A stretch of DNA of 64,000 bases from an uncultured Clostridia bacterium (GTDB lineage: Bacteria > Bacillota > Clostridia > Oscillospirales > Oscillospiraceae). Positions 16,892 through 25,707 of this stretch are shown here, one piece after another. Numbering within the stretch: the stretch's first letter is position 1; every line of letters starts with the position of its first letter. The notes beneath the pieces are model-generated. The model had not been told where the DNA came from. It was given only the letters and a program-made list of their open reading frames with translations, and ran no database searches. The position numbers and the translations under genes were made by a program. The stretch is from assembly GCA_937894515.1 (NCBI GenBank), contig CALCRH010000223.1:1-64000 (forward strand), written 5' to 3'.

Positions 16892-18247
16892 ATGTTATCC
16901 GTGGAGAAGCGGATAGAAGTATTTGAGACCATGCCGGTGAAAAAGGCGGTACTGCATCAAGTGGCACCGTCCGTTTTGAGTCAGATGGTAGCTCTGCTAT
17001 ACAATCTGGCCGACACTTATTTTGTGGGACTGCTGAATTCTCCCATGCAAACCGCGGCGGTGACGGTTTCTACGCCGCCATTTTTGATGCTGACCGCGGT
17101 GTCCAACCTGTTCGGTGTAGGCGGCGCCAGCGCTATTTCCCGGGCATTGGGCAGAAAAGAGCCGGAAAAGGGCAAACAGATTGCGGCGATCTCCTTCTGG
17201 CTGGGACTTGCGGCTGCCATAGTATTTTCCTTGCTGTTTGGGCTGCTGGCAGCACCGATCCTTACCCTTTGCGGGGCAAAAAGCGACACCATTGGTGCGG
17301 CGCTTTCCTATACCCGGTGGACCATTGTTGCCGGTGGTGTGGGTACGGTATTGAACATCCTGCTGGCAAACCTGGTACGGTCCGAGGGGAACGCTTCCAT
17401 GGCCTCTGTCGGTGTGTCTTTCGGCGGGGTTCTGAACATGATTCTGGATCCGTTTTTTGTCCTGCCCCAATTTCTGAACATGGGCGCATCAGGTGCAGGT
17501 CTTGCCACGGCCATTTCCAACCTATGTGCGGCATTGTTCCTGCTGAGCTATCTGCTTTGGAGTCAATCTACCGTTCTGCATCTGGCAGTGCGGGATCTGC
17601 GCCATACCGGGGAACATCTGAAAAACATCTTGCGTGTAGGGTTTCCGTCCTGTTTGCAATATGCTCTGACGGTGGTGGCAACAGCGGCGCAGGGACGTTT
17701 TATTGCAAAATATGCCACAGAAGCCATTGCGGCGCTGGGCATTGTGAAAAAGATCGATATGCTGCCGCTTTATGTTTGCCTTGGCATCTCCACCGGACTT
17801 TTGCCGATGCTGGCCTATAACTATGCGGCAGGAAATCAGAAGCGGCGGCAGCAGATCTTTCGCTTCGGCTGTACCATTGCGGTGAGCTTCGCCCTGTTCT
17901 GCGTGGTGATATTTGAATGTCTTGCGCCGCAACTGACGGGGATCTTTATTAACGATGCTGTGACGGTGAGATATGCCTCGCAGTTCTTGCGCCGTATGGT
18001 GCTGGCGATGCCGCTGATGTCTCTGAGCTATCCGATGATCATTCAATTCCAGGCGATGGGAAAGGCGCGGGAGTCGCTGATTTGCTCGATTTTACGAAAA
18101 GGTGTATTGGATATTCCGCTTTTATTTCTGCTGGATAGGATTTCACCGCTCTATGGCTGTATGTGGGTACAGCCCATTGTGGATACCATTGCCCTTTCTG
18201 TGTCACTGATTTTGTATAAAAAGTTGAAAGAAAGTGAAAAAATTTGA
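16892..18247 (+). CDS. MATE family multidrug/Na+ efflux transporter
   Basis: A 451-residue integral membrane protein with about 12 hydrophobic helices arranged in two MATE halves. The first half has LSQMVALLYNLADTYFVGLL and the conserved GVGGASAISRALG; the second begins after the charged loop near 235 with ILRVGFPSCLQYAL. MATE proteins export cationic compounds using Na+ or H+ gradients. It is transcribed alone: it has its own promoter, and CarD has another downstream. The natural substrate is unknown. Confidence 0.92.
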   Translation: MLSVEKRIEVFETMPVKKAVLHQVAPSVLSQMVALLYNLADTYFVGLLNSPMQTAAVTVSTPPFLMLTAVSNLFGVGGASAISRALGRKEPEKGKQIAAISFWLGLAAAIVFSLLFGLLAAPILTLCGAKSDTIGAALSYTRWTIVAGGVGTVLNILLANLVRSEGNASMASVGVSFGGVLNMILDPFFVLPQFLNMGASGAGLATAISNLCAALFLLSYLLWSQSTVLHLAVRDLRHTGEHLKNILRVGFPSCLQYALTVVATAAQGRFIAKYATEAIAALGIVKKIDMLPLYVCLGISTGLLPMLAYNYAAGNQKRRQQIFRFGCTIAVSFALFCVVIFECLAPQLTGIFINDAVTVRYASQFLRRMVLAMPLMSLSYPMIIQFQAMGKARESLICSILRKGVLDIPLLFLLDRISPLYGCMWVQPIVDTIALSVSLILYKKLKESEKI

Positions 18248-18267
18248 ATATACGGCACTTTCACTTC

Positions 18268-18296
18268 TTGAAAAATGGTCTTCCGGCGTGTATAAT
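18268..18296 (+). promoter_or_regulatory. Sigma-A promoter for carD-ispD-ispF
   Basis: TTGAAA at 18268-18273, 17-base spacer, perfect TATAAT at 18291-18296, 45 bases before carD. Confidence 0.75.
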
Positions 18297-18340
18297 ATGC
18301 ATAGGAAATTTTTGCCTATTTTCAGAAAGGAGGGTGCCGT

Positions 18341-18826
18341 ATGTTTTGTGTCGGCGATAAGGTGGTGCATCCGCTGCATGGTGCAGGTATCATTGAGGCG
18401 ATTACGCAGGAGCGCCTGGTGGGCTCCCCCGGGTGTTACTATGTGTTCCGCATGCCATCCGGTGGTTTAACGCTGAAAATTCCTACGGAAAACTGCGGCG
18501 CCGTAGGCCTGCGAGGACTGCTGAGCCGGGAGAAGATGGAAGAACTGCTCCAAAAGATTCCGGCACTGGATGCAGAAATGACCAACAACTGGAATCGCCG
18601 CTATCGGGAGAACATGGAGAAGCTGAAAAGCGGCGATCTTGTGGAAGTGGCGAGAGTCATCAAGGGCCTGATCTTGCGGGATGTAAAGCAGGGACTGTCC
18701 ACCGGCGAGCGAAAAATGCTGCAAAGCGCGAAGCAGGTACTTCTTTCAGAACTGGTTTTTGTCAAGGATGTGACCTATGAGGCGGCAGAAAAGCTGCTGC
18801 TTGAAGCGGTAATGGAGAGCGGTTAA
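18341..18826 (+). CDS. CarD/CdnL-family RNA polymerase-binding transcription factor
   Basis: A 161-residue protein with an N-terminal CarD/TRCF-type RNA polymerase interaction domain (FCVGDKVVHPLHGAGIIEAI, the GxGxI turn at 14-18, and YVFRMPSGGLTLKIPTEN) and a helical C-terminal domain with LKSGDLVEVARVIKGL. CarD-like factors bind the polymerase beta lobe and stabilise open promoter complexes, often at rRNA genes. The order carD-ispD-ispF is widespread in Firmicutes. RBS AAAGGAGGG at 18326-18334. Confidence 0.92.
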   Translation: MFCVGDKVVHPLHGAGIIEAITQERLVGSPGCYYVFRMPSGGLTLKIPTENCGAVGLRGLLSREKMEELLQKIPALDAEMTNNWNRRYRENMEKLKSGDLVEVARVIKGLILRDVKQGLSTGERKMLQSAKQVLLSELVFVKDVTYEAAEKLLLEAVMESG

Positions 18827-19567
18827 ATGGGCTTATTTTGGAACAAAGTGCAGAAATGGCAGAAAAACCGCCATCCCGTCTGCGCGATGGTCGTTGCGGC
18901 GGCGGGCGCGTCTGTCCGTATGGGCGGTGAGAACAAGATGCTGATGCACTTGGGCGGTATGCCGGTGCTGATGCGGACGCTGCTGGCTGTCGATCAGGCG
19001 GAACGGGTGGATGAGATTATTGTGGCGACCCGGGAGGAACTGCTGCTGGAGGTAGCTGATATCTGCGCCCATGCGGATATTCACAAGCCCGTGAAAATCG
19101 TACAGGGCGGCGAGACTCGTGCGGCATCTGTTCTGGCAGCCGCCATGGAGTGCGATCCCAAAACGGAGCTGATCGCTGTACACGATGGGGCAAGACCCCT
19201 GATCCGGCCGGAGGAGATTGACGCTCTGATTGAGTTTGGGGCAAAGACCTACGCTGTGGCACCCGCCATACCGGTAAATGATACGATCAAGGTGGCAGAT
19301 GAGAACGGCTTGGTGAAGTCCACGCCGGAGCGAAAGAGCCTGTATGCGGTACAGACGCCTCAGGTATTTCAGGCGGATCTGTTAAAGGGTGCTTTACAGG
19401 CGGCATTGAATTCCGGAGAGCCTGTAACCGATGATTGCTCTGCTGTGGAACGGATTGGCAAGGAAGTTTACTTGACAGAGGGAAACCGGGAAAATATCAA
19501 AATCACCACCCCCATCGACCTGACGATGGCAGAGGTGATCCTGCGCCGGAGAGGGGAAACAGGATGA
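18827..19567 (+). CDS. ispD: 2-C-methyl-D-erythritol 4-phosphate cytidylyltransferase
   Basis: Third enzyme of the MEP pathway, making CDP-methylerythritol. The nucleotide-binding motif AAAGASVRMG at about 24-33, the VHDGARPLI segment near 123-131 and TPQVF are diagnostic. It begins right after the carD stop and has an unusual N-terminal extension of about 18 residues rich in Trp, Lys and Gln (MGLFWNKVQKWQKNRH) before the usual start of the fold. It overlaps ispF by four bases (ATGA). Confidence 0.94.
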   Translation: MGLFWNKVQKWQKNRHPVCAMVVAAAGASVRMGGENKMLMHLGGMPVLMRTLLAVDQAERVDEIIVATREELLLEVADICAHADIHKPVKIVQGGETRAASVLAAAMECDPKTELIAVHDGARPLIRPEEIDALIEFGAKTYAVAPAIPVNDTIKVADENGLVKSTPERKSLYAVQTPQVFQADLLKGALQAALNSGEPVTDDCSAVERIGKEVYLTEGNRENIKITTPIDLTMAEVILRRRGETG

Positions 19568-20052
19568 CAAATCTGCGGATCGGACAGGGGTATGACGTGC
19601 ATCGGCTGGTGTGTGGCAGACCCCTTGTTTTAGGCGGCGTAACGATTCCATATGATAAGGGACTGGACGGGCACAGCGATGCGGATGTGCTGCTCCATGC
19701 GGTAATGGATGCCCTTCTGGGGGCGGCGGCATTGGGCGACATCGGCAAGCTGTTTCCCGATTGTGATGATGCGTATTTGAATATTTCCAGCGTGGTGCTT
19801 CTGGAGCGGGTGGCACAGGTACTGCGAGATGCCGGATTTGCGGTGGTGAATATTGACGCGACACTGGTGGCGCAGGCACCGAAGATCGGTAAATATCGGG
19901 ATGAGATGCGCCAAAATATAGCGAAGGCTTTGAGCGTGAATGCTTCACAGGTGAACGTAAAAGCCACCACCGAGGAGCATCTGGGCTTTACCGGCAGCGG
20001 GGAGGGCATGGCAGCCCATGCTGTGGTGCTGATCGAGAAAAGTGAAACGTGA
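19564..20052 (+). CDS. ispF: 2-C-methyl-D-erythritol 2,4-cyclodiphosphate synthase
   Basis: The 162-residue protein has the zinc-binding GYDVHRL (Asp-8/His-10 type), HSDADVLLHAVMDALLGAAALGDIG and ATTEEHLGFTGSGEG motifs of IspF. Together with ispD and the ispH fusion at 13239, three MEP-pathway genes are in this window. ATG 19564 is the start; the open frame upstream of it belongs to the ispD overlap. The last two codons and the stop lie inside the stem of the terminator that follows. Confidence 0.95.
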   Translation: MTNLRIGQGYDVHRLVCGRPLVLGGVTIPYDKGLDGHSDADVLLHAVMDALLGAAALGDIGKLFPDCDDAYLNISSVVLLERVAQVLRDAGFAVVNIDATLVAQAPKIGKYRDEMRQNIAKALSVNASQVNVKATTEEHLGFTGSGEGMAAHAVVLIEKSET

Positions 20053-20078
20053 GGGAGTCCCCTCACGTTTCTTTTTTA
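20045..20078 (+). terminator. Rho-independent terminator overlapping the ispF stop
   Basis: A perfect 11-bp stem AAACGTGAGGG / CCCTCACGTTT with AGTC loop, followed by CTTTTTTATT. The ispF stop codon (20050-20052) is inside the 5' arm. Confidence 0.93.
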
Positions 20079-20110
20079 TTGTCCATAGAATGCCATGAAG
20101 GAGGTGTACT

Positions 20111-20362
20111 ATGGACTATTATCTTTTTACGGCCCGTTCTATCACACAGGCGCAGCGTATGGCGCAGGTGCTGGGACAGGCCGGCATTCGCGCCGGCGTA
20201 CAGCGTCTGCCTGTGGGACTGAGCACCCAGGGCTGTGCATACGGCGTGAGAATAGAGACAAAATGGTATGAGCGGGCGCTTTCCCTGGTACAGAGCATGG
20301 GGATGGGGCCGACAAAGATATTCCGTTATGGACAGCAGGGATTTAACGAGGTGACCCTATGA
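20111..20362 (+). CDS. DUF3343 protein (putative Se/S carrier-like)
   Basis: This 83-residue protein matches the DUF3343 pattern: MDYYLFTARSITQAQRMAQVL at the start and a single conserved Cys in STQGCAYGVRI. The family is described as a putative selenium/sulfur carrier and often lies beside selenium-handling genes. Here it overlaps the start of a cysteine desulfurase-like gene by four bases, consistent with the carrier accepting sulfur or selenium from it; that partnership is inference. RBS AAGGAGG at 20098-20104. Confidence 0.75.
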   Translation: MDYYLFTARSITQAQRMAQVLGQAGIRAGVQRLPVGLSTQGCAYGVRIETKWYERALSLVQSMGMGPTKIFRYGQQGFNEVTL

Positions 20363-21495
20363 TCTATCTGGACAGCGCAGCCACTACTTTGGAAAAACCC
20401 GAAAGCGTGCGCCGGGCAATGATACAGGCAGTAAACCACATGTCATCGCCGGGGCGGGGGAGTTATCAGGCGACACGTTTGGCAGAGGAGACGGATTTTC
20501 TCTGCCGCAGTGAAGCAGCGGCACTTTTCGACGTGGGTGATCCGTCTCAGGTGGTATTTACCATGAACGCTACCCACGGACTGAATATTGCCATTCATTC
20601 TCTGGTACCAAGCGGGGGAAAGGTCATCATTTCCGGCTATGAACACAATGCGGTAACCCGGCCGCTCCACGCGATTCCCAACATGCATCTGACAATTCTG
20701 GATACCCCGCCTTATCAACCGATGCGCATGGTGGAAGAATTGGAAAAGGCGCTGCGGCAGGGGGCGGACGCGGTGATCTGCAACCACGTTTCCAATGTGT
20801 TCGGGTGTGTACAGCCCATCGAAGAAATGGCGGATTTGTGTCGGCGAGCCGGCGTTCCGCTGGTGATAGATGCCAGCCAGTCCGCAGGCGTGATACCTGT
20901 TTCTCTGGAGAAGCTGGGAGCAGCTTTTATTGCCATGCCCGGACACAAAGGGCTATATGGTCCGCAGGGAACGGGATTACTGCTTTGCAATCATGCATCG
21001 ACACCGCTGCTCTATGGCGGAACGGGAAGCCTGTCGCGGTTACAATCCATGCCGGAGGATCTGCCGGATCGACTGGAAGCCGGGACACACAATATGCCGG
21101 GGATTGCCGGCCTGTTGGAGGGAATCCGTTTTGTGCGGAGAACCGGCGTGGAAAAAATCGCAAGCCACGAAAGACAGCTTGCCGCCCGCGCGGTGGAGCA
21201 ACTGCGGAAAATTGACGGTGTTCATGTCTTCTACGACAGCGGATTTACCAATCAGACAGGTGTGGTGAGTTTTATCGCCGAGGGCTATGACTGCGAGACA
21301 ATCGGGGAAGCAATGGCACAAAAAGGCGTGGCACTTCGGGCGGGTTTGCACTGTGCGCCGTTGGCACACCGCACGGTGGGAACGCTGAAAACCGGCACCA
21401 TTCGCCTGAGTCCGTCCTATTTCAACCGGCGGGAACAAATTGACAAATGTGCCGAAATTTTGGCAGCGGTGCTTCGTGAAAAAGTAACATTTTAG
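20359..21495 (+). CDS. Cysteine desulfurase-like class-V aminotransferase
   Basis: A 378-residue PLP enzyme. IYLDSAATT at 2-10, the FTMNATHGLNIA segment, DASQSAGVIPV near 171-181 (PLP-contacting Asp) and the Schiff-base Lys in MPGHKGLYGPQG near 193-204 are clear, and a candidate persulfide Cys lies in GLHCAPLAH near 331. It resembles the subfamily of desulfurases paired with DUF3343 rather than IscS or SufS of an Fe-S operon; no iscU/sufU is next to it. It probably mobilises S or Se from cysteine/selenocysteine. Confidence 0.85.
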   Translation: MIYLDSAATTLEKPESVRRAMIQAVNHMSSPGRGSYQATRLAEETDFLCRSEAAALFDVGDPSQVVFTMNATHGLNIAIHSLVPSGGKVIISGYEHNAVTRPLHAIPNMHLTILDTPPYQPMRMVEELEKALRQGADAVICNHVSNVFGCVQPIEEMADLCRRAGVPLVIDASQSAGVIPVSLEKLGAAFIAMPGHKGLYGPQGTGLLLCNHASTPLLYGGTGSLSRLQSMPEDLPDRLEAGTHNMPGIAGLLEGIRFVRRTGVEKIASHERQLAARAVEQLRKIDGVHVFYDSGFTNQTGVVSFIAEGYDCETIGEAMAQKGVALRAGLHCAPLAHRTVGTLKTGTIRLSPSYFNRREQIDKCAEILAAVLREKVTF

Positions 21496-21509
21496 ACACA
21501 CAATTTTTG

Positions 21510-21538
21510 TTGCAATTTCCCAATATTTTTTATATAAT
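21510..21538 (+). promoter_or_regulatory. Sigma-A promoter for cdaA operon
   Basis: TTGCAA at 21510-21515, 17-base spacer and perfect TATAAT at 21533-21538, 55 bases before cdaA. Confidence 0.75.
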
Positions 21539-21592
21539 AAGTCTATCTGTATATTTGCGTAAATTTCGTCCCTAAACAGGAAGGAAGAAGCT

Positions 21593-22489
21593 ATGGAATC
21601 AGTTATCACGGTAGTAGAAAATATTGGGAAGTACTTAAGCCTGATCCGCGTGTCAGACGTGCTGGATATGGTCATTATTGCCTTTTTGGTCTATAAGATC
21701 CTGGGGTTGGTCACATCTACCCGTGCGGAGAATATTCTTAAAGGCATTGTGATTTTCCTGCTGGTACTGTGGCTGTCTACGGCGCTGCAACTGCGTGCAG
21801 TCAGCTATATCCTCGGTCATGTGGTGGAATGGGGCATTTTGGCGCTGATTATTCTGTTCCAGCCGGAAATCCGGCAGCTTTTAGAGAAGCTGGGAAGCAG
21901 AAGACTGCCAAAACAGCTTTCTCAGCTGCTGCAGCCACAACAGATGTTGGGTGAGACAGAACAGGCGATCGATCATGTCGTTCTGGCATGCAGTGAGATG
22001 TCCAAGGCAAAGACCGGCGCGTTGATTGTGTTTGAACGGGATATTTCCCTACGCGATCTGGTGCGAAGCGGTACCCCACTGGATGCGGCCGTAAACAATG
22101 AACTGTTGAAAAACATCTTCTTTATCAATGCGCCGATGCATGATGGCGCTATGATCATTCGAAGCGGCCGCATCATTGGCGCGGGGTGCATGCTTCCTCT
22201 GTCTAAAAATGTAAATCTGAGCCGTGACCTGGGAATGCGGCACCGTGCAGGTATTGGTATTTCAGAGACCAGCGATGCGGTGGTAGTTATCGTTTCGGAA
22301 GAAACCGGTTCCATTTCTGTGGCGCTGGGCGGTATGCTGAAGCGTCATCTGATGCCGGAAACGCTGGCAAAGCTGCTGCGTAACGAACTCCTGCCGCCGG
22401 AAGAAGAGCAAGAGAAGGAGAAGCAAAGACTGCCCCATGTTGGCCGGTTGTTCAAGTGGGATAAGGAGGGCGGAAATGGAGAACAGTAA
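21593..22489 (+). CDS. cdaA: Diadenylate cyclase CdaA
   Basis: Makes the essential second messenger c-di-AMP from two ATP. Three N-terminal membrane helices (to about residue 85) precede the DAC domain with the DGA motif (MHDGAMII, near 182-184) and the RHR motif (LGMRHRAGIG, near 213-216). The 298-residue length fits CdaA rather than DisA. cdaR follows with a 14-base overlap, the usual pairing; glmM is absent nearby. RBS AGGAAGGAAG at 21580-21589. Confidence 0.96.
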   Translation: MESVITVVENIGKYLSLIRVSDVLDMVIIAFLVYKILGLVTSTRAENILKGIVIFLLVLWLSTALQLRAVSYILGHVVEWGILALIILFQPEIRQLLEKLGSRRLPKQLSQLLQPQQMLGETEQAIDHVVLACSEMSKAKTGALIVFERDISLRDLVRSGTPLDAAVNNELLKNIFFINAPMHDGAMIIRSGRIIGAGCMLPLSKNVNLSRDLGMRHRAGIGISETSDAVVVIVSEETGSISVALGGMLKRHLMPETLAKLLRNELLPPEEEQEKEKQRLPHVGRLFKWDKEGGNGEQ

Positions 22490-23741
22490 GAACCGTAAGG
22501 TTTGGCAGATCGTGATCGCTGTCCTGACCGCTATTGTGCTCTGGGTCTATGTGGACAACCAGGTGGCGACCGATGCCGTATTAAACGTAAAAGGAGTGCC
22601 GGTAGAATTCTCCGGCGAGGACACAACGCTGGCAGGAAAAAACCTGATGCTGCTGTCCGGCTATGATACCACTATCGATTTGAAACTGGAGGGCCCGAGA
22701 AGAGTCCTGTGGCAGATGAATACGGATGCGATCCGCATTGTGGCGGATACCGGCAGTATTGACAGTACCGGTGTGCAGACGCTGAGTTATTCCATCGTTT
22801 ATCCGGACAACGTGTCACGCAGCTCTGTTTCGGTAAAATCTGCCAGCGCCTATACTGTCACGGTTACGGTAGGCGAGCTGTACACCAAAGAAGTTCCTGT
22901 TTATTGTGATGTGAACGGTGAGGTGGCCGAGGGGTACTTTGCCGGTGATCTGCAGATCGACACAACGACCCTGGTATTGCATGCACAGCGGGAGGATCTG
23001 CTGAATGTAAGCTATGCCAAGGTGGAGGTCAACGCCGGCGGTGCGACCCGCACATTGATTCAGGCACTGGAATACACGTTGTATGACTATAACGATGTTC
23101 CGGTGGTTAACAGCAACATTCGCTCGGCAACGAAACTGGTGCAGATCACGCTGCCTGTCCGAACCATGAAGGTGATTCCGCTGCAGATGGAATTGGTGGG
23201 AACGCCGGAGGACGGCGCGGACAACGTACAGTATGACATCAACCCGGCAACGGTACAGGTAATCGGTGAGGAGGATACCCTTACTGTTATCGACAGCATC
23301 GTACTGGACCGGATTTATGTAGAGGATCTGGCCTCTTATCAGACGTTTAACTACGATATTAAGGTGCCGGTGGGTACTGCATTGGCTGAAAACACACCAA
23401 AGGTTGCTATCGTGACAGTGATTGTTAACAGCGCAAAAGAGGCAGTTTTGAACGTGGAAGAGATCACCTGTGAAAATGTTGCGGATCATTTAAAGGCCAG
23501 CGTTGATGCGCCCATAGACATAACGGTCTGGGGGCAGAGCGGTGCCGTTGATATCCTGGATGCAGCAGATGTGCAGGTACGAGTGGATCTCTCCGAAGTC
23601 ACAGAGGTGGGGACGTATGAGCTGCCTGCTGTGATTACATTGGACAGCAACAGAAAAGTTGCCGTAAAGGGCAGCTATACCGTATCCGTTACCGTAACGG
23701 AACGAGACAATGAACAAAGCAGCGAGGGTACAGAAACATGA
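22476..23741 (+). CDS. cdaR: CdaA regulatory protein CdaR (YbbR repeats)
   Basis: One N-terminal membrane helix (IVIAVLTAIVLWVYVDNQ) anchors an extracytoplasmic portion made of four YbbR-type beta repeats, starting near LNVKGVPVEF and repeating at intervals of 75-90 residues. CdaR binds CdaA and adjusts c-di-AMP synthesis. ATG 22476 is the start because AAGGAGGG lies at 22463-22470; the in-frame ATG at 22437 is within cdaA. Length is 421 residues. Confidence 0.93.
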   Translation: MENSKNRKVWQIVIAVLTAIVLWVYVDNQVATDAVLNVKGVPVEFSGEDTTLAGKNLMLLSGYDTTIDLKLEGPRRVLWQMNTDAIRIVADTGSIDSTGVQTLSYSIVYPDNVSRSSVSVKSASAYTVTVTVGELYTKEVPVYCDVNGEVAEGYFAGDLQIDTTTLVLHAQREDLLNVSYAKVEVNAGGATRTLIQALEYTLYDYNDVPVVNSNIRSATKLVQITLPVRTMKVIPLQMELVGTPEDGADNVQYDINPATVQVIGEEDTLTVIDSIVLDRIYVEDLASYQTFNYDIKVPVGTALAENTPKVAIVTVIVNSAKEAVLNVEEITCENVADHLKASVDAPIDITVWGQSGAVDILDAADVQVRVDLSEVTEVGTYELPAVITLDSNRKVAVKGSYTVSVTVTERDNEQSSEGTET

Positions 23742-24142
23742 CGCAGATTGCAACAGTAGAGAGATTGTTAGACAGCGGCTACGCGGAGATTTCCGTGCCA
23801 CGCAAATCCGCCTGCGGACATGACTGCGAGGAATGTGCCGGCTGTGGTATGACAGGCGCTGCCATCAAGGCTCGAGCCAGAAACGATGTAGATGCACAGC
23901 CAGGGGACAAAGTGATCGTGGAGAGCAGTACCAAGAAGCTGTTCGGCGTGATCGCGTTGGTGTATGTTCTGCCGGTGATTTTCTTCCTGCTGGGATATTT
24001 TCTGACGGAAGGTCTGGCAGAGAACTGGCGGTATGTCATTGCCATTGCGGCGGCGGTGGTCAGCTTTCTGCCCAGCATTTTCTATGATCGCTATGCCAAG
24101 CGTAAAGAGAAGCTGACCTACCAGATCGTGCGGCTGTTCTGA
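23738..24142 (+). CDS. RseC/SoxR-reducing-system family membrane protein
   Basis: The 134-residue protein has a Cys cluster near its N-terminus (CGHDCEECAGCGM, pattern CX3CX2CX2C), a small beta domain with VEVESSTKKLFG-like sequence, and two adjacent membrane helices (about 70-115), the RseC/RsxC-linked architecture. RseC-like proteins are tied to electron transfer (Rnf/Rsx) in other bacteria. No rnf gene is nearby; it overlaps cdaR by four bases. The cysteines suggest an Fe-S or redox role, which is inference. Confidence 0.85.
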   Translation: MTQIATVERLLDSGYAEISVPRKSACGHDCEECAGCGMTGAAIKARARNDVDAQPGDKVIVESSTKKLFGVIALVYVLPVIFFLLGYFLTEGLAENWRYVIAIAAAVVSFLPSIFYDRYAKRKEKLTYQIVRLF

Positions 24143-25017
24143 TGTTTGGTTACGTTTTACCCGCACGGGATCGGCTGAGCCAGGAGGAAAAGCAGAGGTT
24201 TCAGGCTGTGTATTGCGGGCTGTGCCACACGTTGGGTTCGCGCTATGGCCTGGCAGCACGGATGATCCTCAACTACGATCTGACCTTTCTTGCCATGCTC
24301 TTACAGGAAGGACCGGCTCAACGCTGTGAGAAAACCTGCGTGGCGCATCCCATCAAGAAGCGCTCCTGTGTATGTCAAAGCAAATCGCTGGAAACAGCGG
24401 CTGACATGAGCGTTATTCTAACCTGGTGGCAGATTCAGGATGGGATCGCTGACCATGGATTCTGGAAAGGACTGCGGTATCGCCTGGCGGCGCTGCTTCT
24501 GCACCGGGCCTATCAAAAGGCAAGAAAAATTCAGCCGGGATTTGACGGGAGAACCCAGAAGCACCTGCAGGATCTTGCGGTTCTGGAAAAGAGCCGCGAG
24601 CCGTCTTTGGACAAGCCGGCGGATACTTTTGCCGGATTGCTGGCCGGCGTTGCGGAAGAGGTACACGACCCTGTTAAGGGTCGCGTACTGAAGACCATGC
24701 TGTATCACCTGGGACGATGGATCTATCTAATTGATGCGGCAGACGATTTGGAAAAGGACTGGAAATCCGGCGGGTTTAACCCGCTGCCGCTTCGGTACGG
24801 TCTGACAGAGGGAAAACTGACCGAGGAGGCAAAACAGGCGTTGAGCCTTACGCTGGACAGTTCTGTGCGGACTATGGCGGCGGCTTTTGAATTGTGGGAC
24901 TTCGGCGAAAATGCCGAAGCAATACGCGCTGTCGTATATGAAGGATTGTATGCAGTGGGTGGAGCTGTACTGAGCGGTACCTTCCACAAGCCCACCAAAA
25001 AGAAAGAAAACCGATGA
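24142..25017 (+). CDS. DUF5685 family protein
   Basis: A 291-residue mostly helical protein that begins MFGYVLP, as in DUF5685, with CGLCHTLGSRYGLAARM near 28-44 and further cysteines in CEKTCVAHPIKKRSCVC near 70-86, possibly a metal site. LIDAADDLEKDWKSGGFNPL near 195-214 looks like a helical Asp-rich segment reminiscent of polyprenyl synthase-like helical bundles, but no full DDXXD pair is evident. It shares its first base with the RseC-like stop and is followed by a J-domain gene. Function unknown. Confidence 0.75.
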   Translation: MFGYVLPARDRLSQEEKQRFQAVYCGLCHTLGSRYGLAARMILNYDLTFLAMLLQEGPAQRCEKTCVAHPIKKRSCVCQSKSLETAADMSVILTWWQIQDGIADHGFWKGLRYRLAALLLHRAYQKARKIQPGFDGRTQKHLQDLAVLEKSREPSLDKPADTFAGLLAGVAEEVHDPVKGRVLKTMLYHLGRWIYLIDAADDLEKDWKSGGFNPLPLRYGLTEGKLTEEAKQALSLTLDSSVRTMAAAFELWDFGENAEAIRAVVYEGLYAVGGAVLSGTFHKPTKKKENR

Positions 25018-25032
25018 AAGGGGAATTTGCCG

Positions 25033-25683
25033 ATGAGCGATCCCTATCAGGTATTGGGTGTTTCACCGAATGCCACCGATGAAGAAGTGAAAAAAGCCTA
25101 TCGGGAGTTGGCAAGAAAATATCATCCTGACAACTATCACGACAACCCGCTGGCCGATCTGGCTCAAGAGCGGATGAAGGAGATTAACGAGGCCTATGAG
25201 GCCGTACAGGCACAGCGAAAGCGAGGCAGTTCGGCTACATCCTCTACGACATCCTCCGGCTACGGCGGTTACGGCTATGGCTACGGCGGACAGAGCTATG
25301 GCGGCACCGGAAAGTCACAGCGGATTCGCATTGCCATTCAGCAGGGTGATCTGAATCTGGCGGAGGAACTGTTGAACGCGCAGAGTGACCACGATGCCGA
25401 GTGGAACTATCTCAAGGGCGTGATCTGTACGCGCCGTGGCTGGATGGACGAGGCGAAGCGCTATTTTCAGACAGCCGTCCAGATGGATCCCAATAACGGT
25501 GAATATCAGCGGGCGCTGGATATGGCAGAGGGACGGCAGACTGCCTATAATCCCTTTGGCGGTGGTACGGTACACACCACCGACTGCACAGGCGGCAGTT
25601 CCTGTGCCCGCATTTGTACGGCGGCACTTTGCTGCAGCGCGTTAAGCGGCGGCGGATTCTATTTCCTGCCCTGCCTTTGCTGA
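25033..25683 (+). CDS. DnaJ-domain protein with TPR-like C-terminal part and Cys-rich tail
   Basis: Residues 1-60 form a J domain ([32 protein letters not shown]; catalytic HPD near 32-34), followed by a Ser/Gly/Tyr-rich linker ([11 protein letters not shown]), helices that look like one TPR pair ([11 protein letters not shown]... [21 protein letters not shown]) and a C-terminal tail with eight cysteines in the last 35 residues. The J domain would stimulate DnaK ATPase. ATG 25033 is preferred to TTG 25027 because AAAGGGG ends at 25023. It is not the classical DnaJ (no CXXCXGXG zinc domain). Confidence 0.85.
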   Translation: MSDPYQVLGVSPNATDEEVKKAYRELARKYHPDNYHDNPLADLAQERMKEINEAYEAVQAQRKRGSSATSSTTSSGYGGYGYGYGGQSYGGTGKSQRIRIAIQQGDLNLAEELLNAQSDHDAEWNYLKGVICTRRGWMDEAKRYFQTAVQMDPNNGEYQRALDMAEGRQTAYNPFGGGTVHTTDCTGGSSCARICTAALCCSALSGGGFYFLPCLC

Positions 25684-25707
25684 TTGCCATAAAGGAGTGT
25701 GAAACGA

